Shown: positions 24,460 to 32,557, numbered from the stretch's first letter. The stretch is DNA of 35,465 nt from JOPF133 sp052144935 (GCA_052144935.1 JBKQPR010000321.1:1-35465), one strand, 5' to 3'. Notes: generated from the sequence alone by a model not told the origin. A program made the numbers and translations.

Positions 24460-25428
24460 CTAATCCGACGGCGCGTAATATCCCAGCCGCCAGTAGGCCT
24501 TCAGCGGCGGAAGACCTTTCGGCGGCACCAGCTTGATCTGCACGTGATGGTAGCGCCCGTCGCGCTGCCGATCGGTGGGAGCATAGCCCAGGACATACCG
24601 GTTGCGCAGTTCGATGCCGATCTTGGCGGCGATGTCGGGCATTTCCATGGCGCTGACCGGATAGTGGCGGCCGCCGGTCTGCTCGGAGAGCTCGCTCAGG
24701 AGACCGGGGCCGGACGCCTCCTCGGGCGAACGGCTGCGCGCGCCGGGCGCTTCGTAGACGCCCATGGCATAAATCAACACGTCGGATTCGCGTACGCTGT
24801 TGCGAATCTCGGTCTCCGTGTACCGGCTGGCGTTGTCGCCGCCGTCGGAGATGATGAGGAGCGCTTTGCGATTCTTCGTCGATCTCTTCAGCTCGTGCAG
24901 GGCCAGGAAAATGGCGTCGAGCAACGCCGTGCGGCCCTTCGATTGCGCAAAGGTGAGCTGGTTTTGAATCTCTTCGAAATCGCGCGTGAGCGGCACCACG
25001 ATTCTCGGCTGGTCATTGAACTCGGCCAGGAAAAATTCGTCCTCCACGTTGGCGGTGTCGAAGAACTTCGAGGCGGCCATTCGCGAGAGGCGCAGCTTGT
25101 CGCCCATGCTGCCGCTGATATCGAAGACCAGCCCCACCGCCACCGGCTCGTCCTCCATCGCGAAATGCGTGACGGTCTGTTCGACCTTGTCGTCGAAGAC
25201 TTTGAAGTGCTCCTTTTCGAGACCGGTGACGGGGCGGTTTTGGGGATCGCAGACCGAGACCGGCACCAGTACCAGGTGCGCATCCACCCGCAAATTGGCC
25301 GCCGGGCGCGTGGGCTCCGCCGCCGTGGGAAGCGGCCGGGGAACCACCGCGACCTGCGCCCAGACCCCGCAGACCGCGGCACCGGCAACGCCCAGCGCGA
25401 AGGCGAGGATCTTTCGCGAACCGCCCAA
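24460..25428 (-). CDS. VWFA-related acidobacterial protein (TIGR03436)
   Basis: A 322-residue exported protein. A signal peptide (about 1-25, ending VWAQ) is followed by the TIGR03436 N-terminal block LVLVPVSVCDPQNRPVTGLE with FKVFDDKVEQTV. A von Willebrand A domain then carries the MIDAS motif FDISGSMGDKL, the second metal-site threonine region SKGRTALLDAI, and ALLIISDGGDN. The C-terminus ends LRNRYVLGYAPTDRQRDGRY and YWRLGYYAPSD. Members are abundant secreted proteins of Acidobacteria, function unknown, probably metal-dependent binding. The start is taken as TTG at 25428 because GGAGG lies 7 nt upstream and the signal peptide then begins normally; an in-frame ATG at 25530 would add 34 repeat-encoded residues. 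Confidence 0.9.
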   Translation of the reverse strand: MGGSRKILAFALGVAGAAVCGVWAQVAVVPRPLPTAAEPTRPAANLRVDAHLVLVPVSVCDPQNRPVTGLEKEHFKVFDDKVEQTVTHFAMEDEPVAVGLVFDISGSMGDKLRLSRMAASKFFDTANVEDEFFLAEFNDQPRIVVPLTRDFEEIQNQLTFAQSKGRTALLDAIFLALHELKRSTKNRKALLIISDGGDNASRYTETEIRNSVRESDVLIYAMGVYEAPGARSRSPEEASGPGLLSELSEQTGGRHYPVSAMEMPDIAAKIGIELRNRYVLGYAPTDRQRDGRYHHVQIKLVPPKGLPPLKAYWRLGYYAPSD

Positions 25429-25576
25429 ACCAATCCCTCCGCTTTGTATTCTACTGCTATCGGGCGGTTGCGCCGGTGCGGGCTGCAGTGCGGCCCTGGT
25501 CAGAGGGCACCTCGGCGCGCCTCGCGTCACCTCGTCGCCGACGATCGACGATGACGATTGTTGAGGGCGGCCGGGG

Positions 25577-25638
25577 ACCGCTCCCTCGCGGTCGGGCTCC
25601 GAACCGATTTCGTGCCGAGCCGCGGCCCAGAGGGAGCG
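25577..25638. repeat. Dispersed GC-rich repeat copy
   Basis: CGCTCCCT (25579-25586) and AGGGAGCG (25631-25638) are inverted, with GTCGGGCTCCGAACC inside. The same CCGCTCCCT and GGCTCCGA elements occur in the repeat between rpsB and tsf. It lies between the divergent VWFA and comF genes. Confidence 0.5.
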
Positions 25639-25679
25639 CCTGGACTGCCGGTTTCCGCCGGCGTCCCAAATCCGCTACA

Positions 25680-26597
25680 ATGGTGGGTCAGCGGAGGTGG
25701 GTCTTCTCGAGTCGTAGCCGCGCCGCAGTCGCCAGCAATCGCGTTCCGTTCGTTCGAGCAGCCCTCCGCGCCCTTTTTTCCCTCCTGTTTCCCGACGATT
25801 GCCGCATTTGCAGCCGCCCACTGGACGAGATTTCGCGCGTCCCCGTATGCCGCCAATGTCTGGAAGAACCGGCTCCGCTGAACGCGGAGTTTTTCTGTAG
25901 CAGTTGCCGGACGCCATTTCAGAATGGTTTCCCGCTGGATGCCGAAGGCCGCTGCGGATTGTGCCGTAGCGGCCTTCGTGGTTTTGACGCGGCCTACTGC
26001 TATGGCTCCTACGAAGGCGCGCTGCGCGAGTTGATCCACGTCTATAAATACGGCCGGGTCCGTACTCTGGCTCGGCCGCTGGGCGATCTTCTGTGGGCGG
26101 CGCTGGCCCGCGATGAAAGCTGGGACATGATCGCCGCGGTGCCGCTGCATTGGCGGCGCCGCTGGCAAAGAGGCTTCAACCAATCGGAATTGCTGGCGCG
26201 GGAGCTGGCGCGGCGCACCGGCGTTCCATTGGTTTCGCTTCTGAAACGCGTGCGCCCCACGGCTTCCCAGGCCGGTTTGAGCAACCACAAGCGGCGGCGC
26301 AACGTGGCCTCTGCTTTCGCTTGCCGCAGGTTGGTTTCGCGCGGAGACAAACTGCTGGGCAAACGGGTTTTATTGATCGACGACGTCCTGACCACCGGGT
26401 CCACCGCGGCCGCCTGCGCACTGGCGTTGAAAAAGGGCGGCGCACGCCGGGTGGGGGTCTTGACCCTCGCGCGCGTCGACCGGCGTTCGGATGTGGGAAT
26501 GGCGGCCCCAGATCGTCACGAACCCGGCGCAGTCGCGCTCGTTGGGGATGCCGGCGCCGGGACTGCCGGCCCTGAGGAATGGGGGGTAAGATTCTGA
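25680..26597 (+). CDS. comF: ComF family phosphoribosyltransferase-like protein
   Basis: A ComF protein, linked to DNA uptake and thought to act at the inner face of the membrane. From ATG 25680 it has 305 residues. The N-terminal zinc-ribbon cysteines are CRIC (41-44), CRQC (57-60), CSSC (73-76) and CGLC (92-95). The core has YEGALRELIHVYKYGR, IAAVPLHWRRRWQRGFNQSE, TASQAGLSNHKRRRNV, and the PRPP loop VLLIDDVLTTGSTAAACA (230-247). The start is uncertain: GGAGG at 25693-25697 has no standard start codon after it in frame, so ATG 25680 is kept. The C-terminus carries about 35 extra residues (from SDVGMAAPDRHEP) encoded by GC-rich repeat-like DNA. The HNH gene ATG follows the TGA directly. Confidence 0.88.
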   Translation: MVGQRRWVFSSRSRAAVASNRVPFVRAALRALFSLLFPDDCRICSRPLDEISRVPVCRQCLEEPAPLNAEFFCSSCRTPFQNGFPLDAEGRCGLCRSGLRGFDAAYCYGSYEGALRELIHVYKYGRVRTLARPLGDLLWAALARDESWDMIAAVPLHWRRRWQRGFNQSELLARELARRTGVPLVSLLKRVRPTASQAGLSNHKRRRNVASAFACRRLVSRGDKLLGKRVLLIDDVLTTGSTAAACALALKKGGARRVGVLTLARVDRRSDVGMAAPDRHEPGAVALVGDAGAGTAGPEEWGVRF

Positions 26598-27122
26598 ATG
26601 GCGAACGATCGACTGCAGAGACCCGTTCTGGTGCTTAACGCCAGCTATGAGCCGATCAACATTTGCGCCGCGCGGCGCGCCCTGGTTTTGGTGCTCAAGG
26701 GCGTGGCGGCGGCGGAAGAGGAATCTTTGCATGCCGTGCATTCGGCGCGCAACGTGGTGCGCCTGCCGAGCGTCATCCGGCTGCTCGAATACCGGCGAAT
26801 TCCCCACCAGACGCGGGCCCTTTCGCGCAAGAACATCCTGATGCGCGACCGGTACACCTGCCAGTATTGCCACCGCATTCTTCCCTCGGCGGAATTGACC
26901 CTCGACCACGTGGTCCCCCGGTCGCGGGCGGGTGAATCGGCGTGGGAAAACCTGGTCGCCTGTTGTCATCCCTGCAACAACCGCAAGGGGAATCGCACCC
27001 CCGAGGAGGCGGGCATGAGGCTGGCGCGCCAGCCGCGGCCTTTCAGCCTGCACACCAGCCGCCACCTCATGCGGATGCTGGGCAAAGGCGATGCGCAGTG
27101 GCGGAAATATCTCTTCTACTGA
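26598..27122 (+). CDS. HNH endonuclease
   Basis: A 174-residue HNH nuclease of the group widespread in Acidobacteria, Cyanobacteria and Actinobacteria. The N-terminal domain (VLVLNASYEPINICAARRAL, with VKG-like LKGVAAAEE) is typical. The nuclease core has zinc ligands CQYC (88-91) and CHPC (123-126) around LTLDHVVPRSRAGESAWENL (101-120), with D103-H104 and N118, ending CNNRKGNRTPEEAGM. It should cut DNA with a divalent metal; the biological role is unknown. GGGGGG lies 11-16 nt upstream of the ATG. The gene is coupled to comF (TGA then ATG), a pairing that hints at a role near DNA uptake or repair, by inference only. Confidence 0.9.
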   Translation: MANDRLQRPVLVLNASYEPINICAARRALVLVLKGVAAAEEESLHAVHSARNVVRLPSVIRLLEYRRIPHQTRALSRKNILMRDRYTCQYCHRILPSAELTLDHVVPRSRAGESAWENLVACCHPCNNRKGNRTPEEAGMRLARQPRPFSLHTSRHLMRMLGKGDAQWRKYLFY

Positions 27123-27186
27123 CGCACGAGGCCGCCCGCAGGCGTGCTCCAGTTAACAACTGCAAATTATTCAGACACATCCAAAC

Positions 27187-27227
27187 TTGCGGCGGATGCG
27201 TATCTGGGGTATAGTCAGGTTAACCTG
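27187..27227 (+). promoter_or_regulatory. Promoter with a palindromic operator-like site
   Basis: TTGCGG (27187-27192), 17 nt, TATAGT (27210-27215) form a good promoter for the small secreted protein gene. The perfect 12-bp palindrome CAGGTTAACCTG (27216-27227) follows directly and would cover the transcription start, as expected for a repressor operator. Confidence 0.6.
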
Positions 27228-27251
27228 AATTTTTCAGAGGAGGCTGTGTCA

Positions 27252-27554
27252 ATGAAGAAACTAGTTGCGGTGTTTGCTTTGACGGCGGGTCTGTCGGTAT
27301 GCGGTTTCGCGGCGGACAGTTGGACCGGATACATCATCGACAAGAACTGCGCGACCAAGAAGGAAATGTTGGGCAACGAAGCCTGCGCCAAGAGTTGCAT
27401 CGGACGCGGCGCTCCTGCAGTTCTCGCCACTGAAGACGGCAAAGTTTACCAGATTAAGGAACAGGACAAAGTGAAGGACGCCGCCGGAAAGAAAGTTACC
27501 ATCACCGGCAAGATGGATGGCGATACCATCAGCGTCGATAGCTTGAAGATGTAA
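27252..27554 (+). CDS. Small secreted protein of an acidobacterial family
   Basis: A 100-residue protein with a clear signal peptide (MKKLVAVFALTAGLSVCGFA, cleavage after FAA). The mature part of about 79 residues has the conserved start SWTGYIIDKNCATKK, three cysteines (NCATKK, EACAKSC) and a beta-rich end (VYQIKEQDKVKDAAGKKVTI, GKMDGDTISVDSLKM) suggestive of a small OB-like barrel. Similar short secreted proteins with a GYI-D-C start are common in Acidobacteria; function unknown. AGAGGAGG lies 10-17 nt upstream and the gene has its own promoter with a palindrome. The start at 27252 is chosen from the signal peptide and ribosome site. Confidence 0.8.
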   Translation: MKKLVAVFALTAGLSVCGFAADSWTGYIIDKNCATKKEMLGNEACAKSCIGRGAPAVLATEDGKVYQIKEQDKVKDAAGKKVTITGKMDGDTISVDSLKM

Positions 27555-27653
27555 GGCCCGAGGGCCGGTTCTCCGGGATATCGGCCCCCACTTAGCTCCG
27601 AACATCGCCTGCCCTTGATGAACCAACTCCGTGCAGGCTCTGCCCGTCATTGT

Positions 27654-27848
27654 TTAGCTCCTGGCCGGCAGCGGCTCCGGCTCGCCGCTCGCTGCCGTAG
27701 AGTGGGTTATTTTGTCCATCTGTACGATCACCCGCGCGATTTGATCCATTCCGCGAGCCTGCTCCTGGCTCCCCAGATTCACTTCATCCACTAGCTAGAG
27801 CTTTTACCAGCACGGAGCTCTCCGTCATCCCGCGCACCGCTTGCGCCA
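27654..27848 (-). pseudogene. Remnant of a methyl-accepting chemotaxis protein
   Basis: One minus-strand frame reads VAQAVRGMTESSVLVKAL and then hits a stop. A neighbouring frame continues VDEVNLGSQEQARGMDQIAR and VIVQMDKITHSTAASGEP to a stop at 27654. This is the signalling-domain pattern of chemoreceptors (VDE-NLGSQEQARGI-QI--AI-QM--VTQ-TAAS). Only about 60 residues remain, with a frameshift near 27800 and both ends missing. It abuts the TonB-like remnant on the same strand. No intact chemotaxis gene is nearby. Confidence 0.65.
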
Positions 27849-27854
27849 CGTGGA

Positions 27855-28158
27855 ATTGAAAGACATCGTCACGACTACCTTGATGGTTTTGCCATCCTCG
27901 GTAAAAGGCTTGAATTTCCGTTTCAGCAGCGCTTCGGAGGCAGCCTTGGTCAGCGCCGGGCTACCGCTCACGGTCTTCACATGCTCCACGGAGCCATTCT
28001 CCCCAATCACCGCTTCCACTTCGGCAACCCGGGATTTTCAACTGTTTGGCGAACACCGGATAATCTGGCGGCACCTTGTTGGTGGCTGCGTCCATAGCCT
28101 CGTGCTGGGTGATTTTTTTCGGGCTGTCCTGCGGAAAGGCCCGGCTCGCGAATAGCAT
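27855..28158 (-). pseudogene. Remnant of a TonB C-terminal-domain protein
   Basis: On the minus strand, one frame reads MLFASRAFPQDSPKKITQHE, MDAATNKVPPDYPVFAKQLK and then shifts near 28035. The next frame continues VAEVEAVIGENGSVEHVKTV, SGSPALTKAASEALLKRKFK and DGKTIKVVVTMSFN. This is the TonB C-terminal fold (PPxYP...AKQLKI-G-V-VEAVI-ENG-V...ALxxWKFKP). After SFN the frame runs into the chemoreceptor remnant (STWRKRCAG) and stops. The gene therefore has one frameshift and a lost end. The intact family member would be a secreted or envelope protein involved in TonB-type energy transfer. Confidence 0.65.
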
Positions 28159-28743
28159 CAGCGAAACGCAACGATGGAGAGCAATCCCATTTCAGCCCGA
28201 CCTCCGGGCGGTGGCGGATTGAACAGCCTGTGACTGGCAGAGTATGGCAGCTTACCGCAGGCAGGCTATTTCCAGCCGCCGATGGCTCACTGTTTTGTGG
28301 CTGAGCTAAGCTAGCCGGCCTTGATCCGCATTGATCGGCGCCGTCCAGGCCGGCCAACGGGTTGGCAACTTCGGCCACCGGCCGACCGGCAGGCAACTCA
28401 TTCCATCCCGCGGTCTGCCATGCCATCCCGAGATTCAGCGGTGCAGCCGGGGGCGACGGGCTTGCGTGCTATTGAACACCTGGATTCTGATATCAACGCG
28501 ACATTGACGAATTACAGCCTTGCGCTTTGCAAGCGGAGGGGAGAATATTAACAAGTAGCACCATGAGTTAGGGTTGCATAGGCCGGCCCCCGCTTGGGGG
28601 CGAGGGCGGGCCTGCCCGGATACCAGGTGAGTGGCATCCGCGACTACAGTTGCATTCTACCTGATATCCGCGTTTTTGCATACCCCGGAAATCTCTCGCA
28701 CTCCCTCACATCGGGTGCGAATAGACAAAGGAGAAGTGTGTCA
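28159..28743. other. Intergenic stretch upstream of the di-haem protein gene
   Basis: No gene is supported. A GC-rich hairpin-prone segment (GGCCGGCCCCCGCTTGGGGG, about 28581-28600) is followed by ordinary sequence. AAAGGAGAAG (28727-28736) is the ribosome binding site of the downstream gene. Confidence 0.4.
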
Positions 28744-30243
28744 ATGCGGATTACGAACTTACTGGCGACAAGGCATGCATGGGCAAGCCTGGCCGCCGTG
28801 CTTTTGGCCGCCGTGTGCGGTTTTGGCCAGACCGATCCCGGTCCTCGCGGTGGCCCCGCGGGGGCCGGTGGAACTTTTCCGGTTCTCGACAATACCAACC
28901 CCACGCTGAACGCCGCCGACAAGGCTTTCTTTGCGGAAGCGTTCCTGCGCTTCCAGGAGGTGGATTCGGTTTCCGGAACCATCGAGTCGGGCAGCGGCTT
29001 GGGGCCAACCTTTAACGGCAATGCCTGCGCCATGTGCCATCTCCAGCCGGCCATAGGAGGCAGCAGCGCCGGCCTCACCAGCAAACAGAATCCGATTCCC
29101 AACCCGCAGGTGGCGCTGGCCACTTTGCACGGCGCCAACAACACCCCGCCCTCGTTTATTACCGCCAGCGGTCCGGTGCGCGAGGCCCGGTTCATCTCGA
29201 CCGATCCTTCCCAGCCGGGCGCGCCGCTCGATGGCGGTGTGCACGACCTCTACACGATTGCCGGCCGTTCGGACGCCCCGGGTTGCACCCTGGCGCAAAC
29301 CGACTTTACCTCCCAGCTCGCCGCGCACAACGTCATATTCCGCATCCCGACGCCTTTGTTCGGCCTCGGTCTGGTGGAGAACACCAGCGATGAGGCCCTG
29401 CAGTTGAACCTGTCCGCCACGGCATCGCAGAGAGCGGCGCTCGGTATCGGCGGCACGTTTAACACCAGCGGCAATGACGGCACCATCACGCGCTTTGGCT
29501 GGAAGGCGCAAAACAAGACCCTGCTGATATTCGCCGGAGAAGCCTATAACGTCGAGCAGGGCGTCTCCAACGACAACTTCGCCAACGAGCGTTTTCCGGC
29601 GGGAACGCCGCCAGGGGTCATCGCGAGTTGCACTTTCAACGCCACGCCGGAAGACACCATCAACATCATCAACCCCAACATAGCCGGGTCGACCACCGGC
29701 AACGCGTCGGCGATGTCTTCCGACATCGTCAACTTTGCCGCCACTGCCAGTCTATTGGCCCCGGCCGTGCCCACCACGGCCTCGTCCTCGGAGCTGAACG
29801 GTCAGAGGTTGTTCAGCCAGATCGGCTGCAACCTGTGCCACTCCACTTCGCTCACCACGGGCTTATCCAATTTTCCGGCCCTGTCCCACTATCAATTCCA
29901 TCCGTATTCGGATTTCGCGCTCCACCACATGGGTCCCAACCTGGCCGACGGGATTGTCCAGGGCGCGGCGGGCCCGGACCAGTTCCGCTCGGCTCCGCTC
30001 TGGGGCATCGGCCAGCGGCTATTCTTCCTGCACGATGGGCGGACCGCCGATCTGTTGGCCGCCATCCTGGCTCACTTCAGCCCGGGGCCCGTCTGCAACG
30101 GGTCGGCCACCGCCGTGCCGTCAACGGCCAGCTCGCCGAACCAGGGGAGCTGTGGGTCGGAGGCCAATCAGGTCATCCAGGCCTTCAATGCTCTGAGCAA
30201 CTCGCAGCAACAGGACCTGCTGAACTTCCTGCGATCATTGTAG
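28744..30243 (+). CDS. Di-haem oxidoreductase (DHOR / DUF1111) family protein
   Basis: A 499-residue exported c-type cytochrome. A signal peptide covers about 1-29 (LLAAVCGFGQ). The first haem motif is CAMCH (95-99) in GPTFNGNACAMCHLQPA; the second is CNLCH (362-366) after NGQRLFSQIG. The family's C-terminal signature FRSAPLWGIGQRLFFLHDGR with TADLLAAILAH is clear. It is related to MauG/di-haem peroxidase folds and annotated as a thiol oxidoreductase-like family; the electron donor and substrate are unknown, and it acts outside the cytoplasmic membrane. A single gene is present without the imelysin or peptidase partners seen in some genomes. The start at 28744 follows AAAGGAGAAG and begins the signal peptide. 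Confidence 0.9.
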   Translation: MRITNLLATRHAWASLAAVLLAAVCGFGQTDPGPRGGPAGAGGTFPVLDNTNPTLNAADKAFFAEAFLRFQEVDSVSGTIESGSGLGPTFNGNACAMCHLQPAIGGSSAGLTSKQNPIPNPQVALATLHGANNTPPSFITASGPVREARFISTDPSQPGAPLDGGVHDLYTIAGRSDAPGCTLAQTDFTSQLAAHNVIFRIPTPLFGLGLVENTSDEALQLNLSATASQRAALGIGGTFNTSGNDGTITRFGWKAQNKTLLIFAGEAYNVEQGVSNDNFANERFPAGTPPGVIASCTFNATPEDTINIINPNIAGSTTGNASAMSSDIVNFAATASLLAPAVPTTASSSELNGQRLFSQIGCNLCHSTSLTTGLSNFPALSHYQFHPYSDFALHHMGPNLADGIVQGAAGPDQFRSAPLWGIGQRLFFLHDGRTADLLAAILAHFSPGPVCNGSATAVPSTASSPNQGSCGSEANQVIQAFNALSNSQQQDLLNFLRSL

Positions 30244-30290
30244 CCGGGTGGGGCCGACGGGGCCGGAGGGCGCCCCGTCTGCCCCGCCAT

Positions 30291-31595
30291 TCACTCTTCC
30301 GGCAGGTTCTTCATGGAGGCCGGCGAAGTCACCGAATCGCCGGCCGCGTTGCCCGTAATCAACCGCGCGCCCCGGCTGAAGGTCAGGTACTGGAAGCCCC
30401 ACCGCACAAATACCACCACCCGGCTCTGAAACTGCACCAGGTACATCAGGTGGATGAACAGCCATACCAGCCAGGCCACCAGGCCGGAAAGGTGCAGGCC
30501 GAAAATGCGCGCCACCGCCGAGCCGCGCCCGATCACCGCCAGGTCGCCTTTGTCGAAATAATGGAAGGGGGGAAGCGGTTGGGGGCCTTCCAAACGCTTG
30601 ACGATGGCGTGCGCGGCGTAGGCCCCGCCTTGCATGGCCACCTGCGCCACGCCCGGCAAAGGCTTGCCGCCGGCATCGTTCACCGCTGCCAGGTCGCCCA
30701 CCACGTAGATCTGGGGAAAGCCGGGGATGGTCAGGTCGGGCGCCACCCGGATGCGGCCCTGTTTATCGGCCGGCGCATGGGTGCGCGCCGCCAGGGTCCG
30801 GCCGAAAGTGGTGACCGTGACGCCGCCCGCCCATAAAACAGTTTTGGCCGCCAGCGACTCGCGGACGCCGTCGGCGGATTCGAACGAGACGCCGCCCTCG
30901 TTCACTCCCACCACCTTGACGCCGGTCCGCACCTCGACGCCCAGGCGAACCAGCGAAGCCTCGGCGCGCCTCGAAAGGTCTTCCGGATAACCCGCCAGCA
31001 CGCGCGGGCCGCCATCCAGCAACAGGATCCGGGCATCCGCGGGACGAATCGAACGGAAGTCGTGTTTCAGGGTCTCGTGAGCGATCTCCGCCAGGGCCCC
31101 CGCCAGTTCCACTCCGGTCGCCCCGGCGCCCACGATCGCGAAGGTCAGCCAGGCGCGCCGCCCGGCGGGGTCGGTCACCCGCTCGGCGGCTTCGAAGGCG
31201 TACAGGATTTTGTGGCGTATGGCGGTGGCCTCCTCCACGGTCTTCAAACTGGGCGCCCATTCGCGCCACGTGTCCTTGCCGTAATAGGAGGTCTTCGATC
31301 CCGTGGCGACAATCAGGGAATCGTACTCGAATTCGGCCCCGTCCAGCAGTTTCACGCGGCGCGCGGCCGGGTCGATATCGGCGGCCTCCCCCAACAAAAC
31401 GCGGGTGTTCTTCTGGCGGCTGAGAATGGCGCGCAGGGGGGCGCAGATTTCGCCCGGCGACAGCGATCCGGTGGCAACCTGATACATCAACGGCTGGAAG
31501 AGATGGAAGTTGCGCCGGTCGAGGAGCGTCACATCCACCTTGGCGCGGCGCAAAGACCGGGCGGCGTACAACCCTCCGAATCCACCGCCGAGAAT
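30291..31595 (-). CDS. Type II NADH dehydrogenase (NAD(P)/FAD-dependent oxidoreductase)
   Basis: An NDH-2-like flavoprotein of about 430 residues that oxidises NADH and reduces quinone at the membrane without pumping protons. The FAD-binding loop VLILGGGFGGLYAARSLRRA begins the frame. RRNFHLFQPLMYQVATGSLS follows, then FEYDSLIVATGSKTSYYG, the NADH-binding motif FAIVGAGATGVELAGALAEI, and FPQIYVVGDLA. Two C-terminal hydrophobic segments (LVAWLVWLFIHLMYLVQF and after) anchor it in the membrane. The FAD loop lies upstream of the first standard start codon (TTG 31571), and no ATG, GTG or TTG lies between it and the previous in-frame stop. I take ATT 31595 provisionally; ATC 31613 is an alternative. 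A lost start or local error is also possible. Confidence 0.85.
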   Translation of the reverse strand: MLGGGFGGLYAARSLRRAKVDVTLLDRRNFHLFQPLMYQVATGSLSPGEICAPLRAILSRQKNTRVLLGEAADIDPAARRVKLLDGAEFEYDSLIVATGSKTSYYGKDTWREWAPSLKTVEEATAIRHKILYAFEAAERVTDPAGRRAWLTFAIVGAGATGVELAGALAEIAHETLKHDFRSIRPADARILLLDGGPRVLAGYPEDLSRRAEASLVRLGVEVRTGVKVVGVNEGGVSFESADGVRESLAAKTVLWAGGVTVTTFGRTLAARTHAPADKQGRIRVAPDLTIPGFPQIYVVGDLAAVNDAGGKPLPGVAQVAMQGGAYAAHAIVKRLEGPQPLPPFHYFDKGDLAVIGRGSAVARIFGLHLSGLVAWLVWLFIHLMYLVQFQSRVVVFVRWGFQYLTFSRGARLITGNAAGDSVTSPASMKNLPEE

Positions 31596-31660
31596 GAGGA
31601 CCCTGTGTGCGATACTCCCAGGATAGCGGAGCCGGGGCGGTTGCCGCGCTGCCCGCCGCC

Positions 31661-31800
31661 GTGCTGCTCACCGCCGCCACGGGTTGACGCCGGTCTCAGT
31701 CTATGGTGATGTCGGGCGCCGCCGTGCTGCCCGCCGCCACGGGTTGACGCCGGTCTCAGCCTATGGTGATTTCGGGCGCTGCCGTCGTCCGGATCGACTT
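31661..31800. repeat. 60-bp tandem duplication at a gene end
   Basis: 31681-31740 and 31741-31800 align position by position with few differences (GGGTTGACGCCGGTCTCAG..., CTATGGTGAT.TCGGGCGC). A part of a preceding copy is visible at 31661-31680. The second copy contains the last codons and stop of the coiled-coil gene, so the gene's 3' end has been duplicated downstream. Confidence 0.85.
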
Positions 31801-32253
31801 GGCCTGCGACAGCACCTCGGCCAGTTGATCCATGGTGGCCTTCCAGCGGGCCTGCGATTCGCATAGCGAACGCACCGCTTTGGCCACGTTCAGAATGGTC
31901 GCCTCGTGGCGGCCGATCCTCTCGTGCAGCGTGACATCCTTTTTGCCCTGCTCGTAGAAGCTGGCGATCAGCCAGTTGATCTTCTCCTTCATCTCGGGCA
32001 ACTGGCCCATGGTGTTGACCAGTTCCTGCCTCTGCTGTTGAATGCCCTTTTCCAGCGTCAGCATCTGCTCGCCGAACTGCTGCTGCAGTTCGACTACCTG
32101 GAGGAAAATGTTGGACAGATTGGCGCCCGCTTTCGCCGCCCTGCCGCTCCGTGACGTGCGGCTCACTACCTGTAACTTGTGGGCCGCTCGATCGGCATCC
32201 GCAGCCGGCGGGTTCGAAACGATAGCCATCTTGGGTCCTTCTGGGTCGCTCAT
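31756..32253 (-). CDS. Coiled-coil protein of unknown function
   Basis: A 165-residue soluble protein without signal peptide. Residues about 45-150 are strongly helical with heptad spacing (FLQVVELQQQFGEQMLTLEK, GIQQQRQELVNTMGQLPEMK, ATMDQLAEVLSQAKSI), suggesting a coiled coil. The N-terminus is polar and basic (SRTSRSGRAAKAG). I recognise no family. A second in-frame ATG eight codons in (MAIVSNPPAADA) is an alternative start. The gene is divergent from the dehydratase across a repeat-rich gap, and its stop codon lies in a 60-bp tandem duplication. Confidence 0.65.
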   Translation of the reverse strand: MSDPEGPKMAIVSNPPAADADRAAHKLQVVSRTSRSGRAAKAGANLSNIFLQVVELQQQFGEQMLTLEKGIQQQRQELVNTMGQLPEMKEKINWLIASFYEQGKKDVTLHERIGRHEATILNVAKAVRSLCESQARWKATMDQLAEVLSQAKSIRTTAAPEITIG

Positions 32254-32365
32254 CGCTTGCCTATCTCTTCCGGGGAGATGGCTTCAATTGTAAGAGGAAG
32301 GACCTGAAAACGCAAACGCGCCGCAATCGGCACTCGGCCCGATCAGCCGCAATCGACCGGGCCCC

Positions 32366-32461
32366 GAGGGCACCTCGGAGGGCACCCCGGAGGGCGCCCC
32401 GGAGGGCACCCCAGAGGGCACCCCGAAGGGCACCCCGGAGGGCACCTCGGAGGGCGCCCCA
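32366..32461. repeat. Tandem array of a 12-bp unit, eight copies
   Basis: Eight consecutive copies of GAGGGCACCCCG or close variants (CACCTCG, CGCCCCG, AAGGG) without interruption, in the gap between the divergent coiled-coil and dehydratase genes. Read on the minus strand it would encode a GALR repeat, but no gene uses it. Confidence 0.9.
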
Positions 32462-32557
32462 CCGCGGGCAAGGAACCGGCCAGGCGCACTTCTTGCGGCA
32501 CTGGCCGGCCGGCTGCACCCGGCTCAGCCCAGGCCGCCCTGCCCCCCGCCGAAAGGC

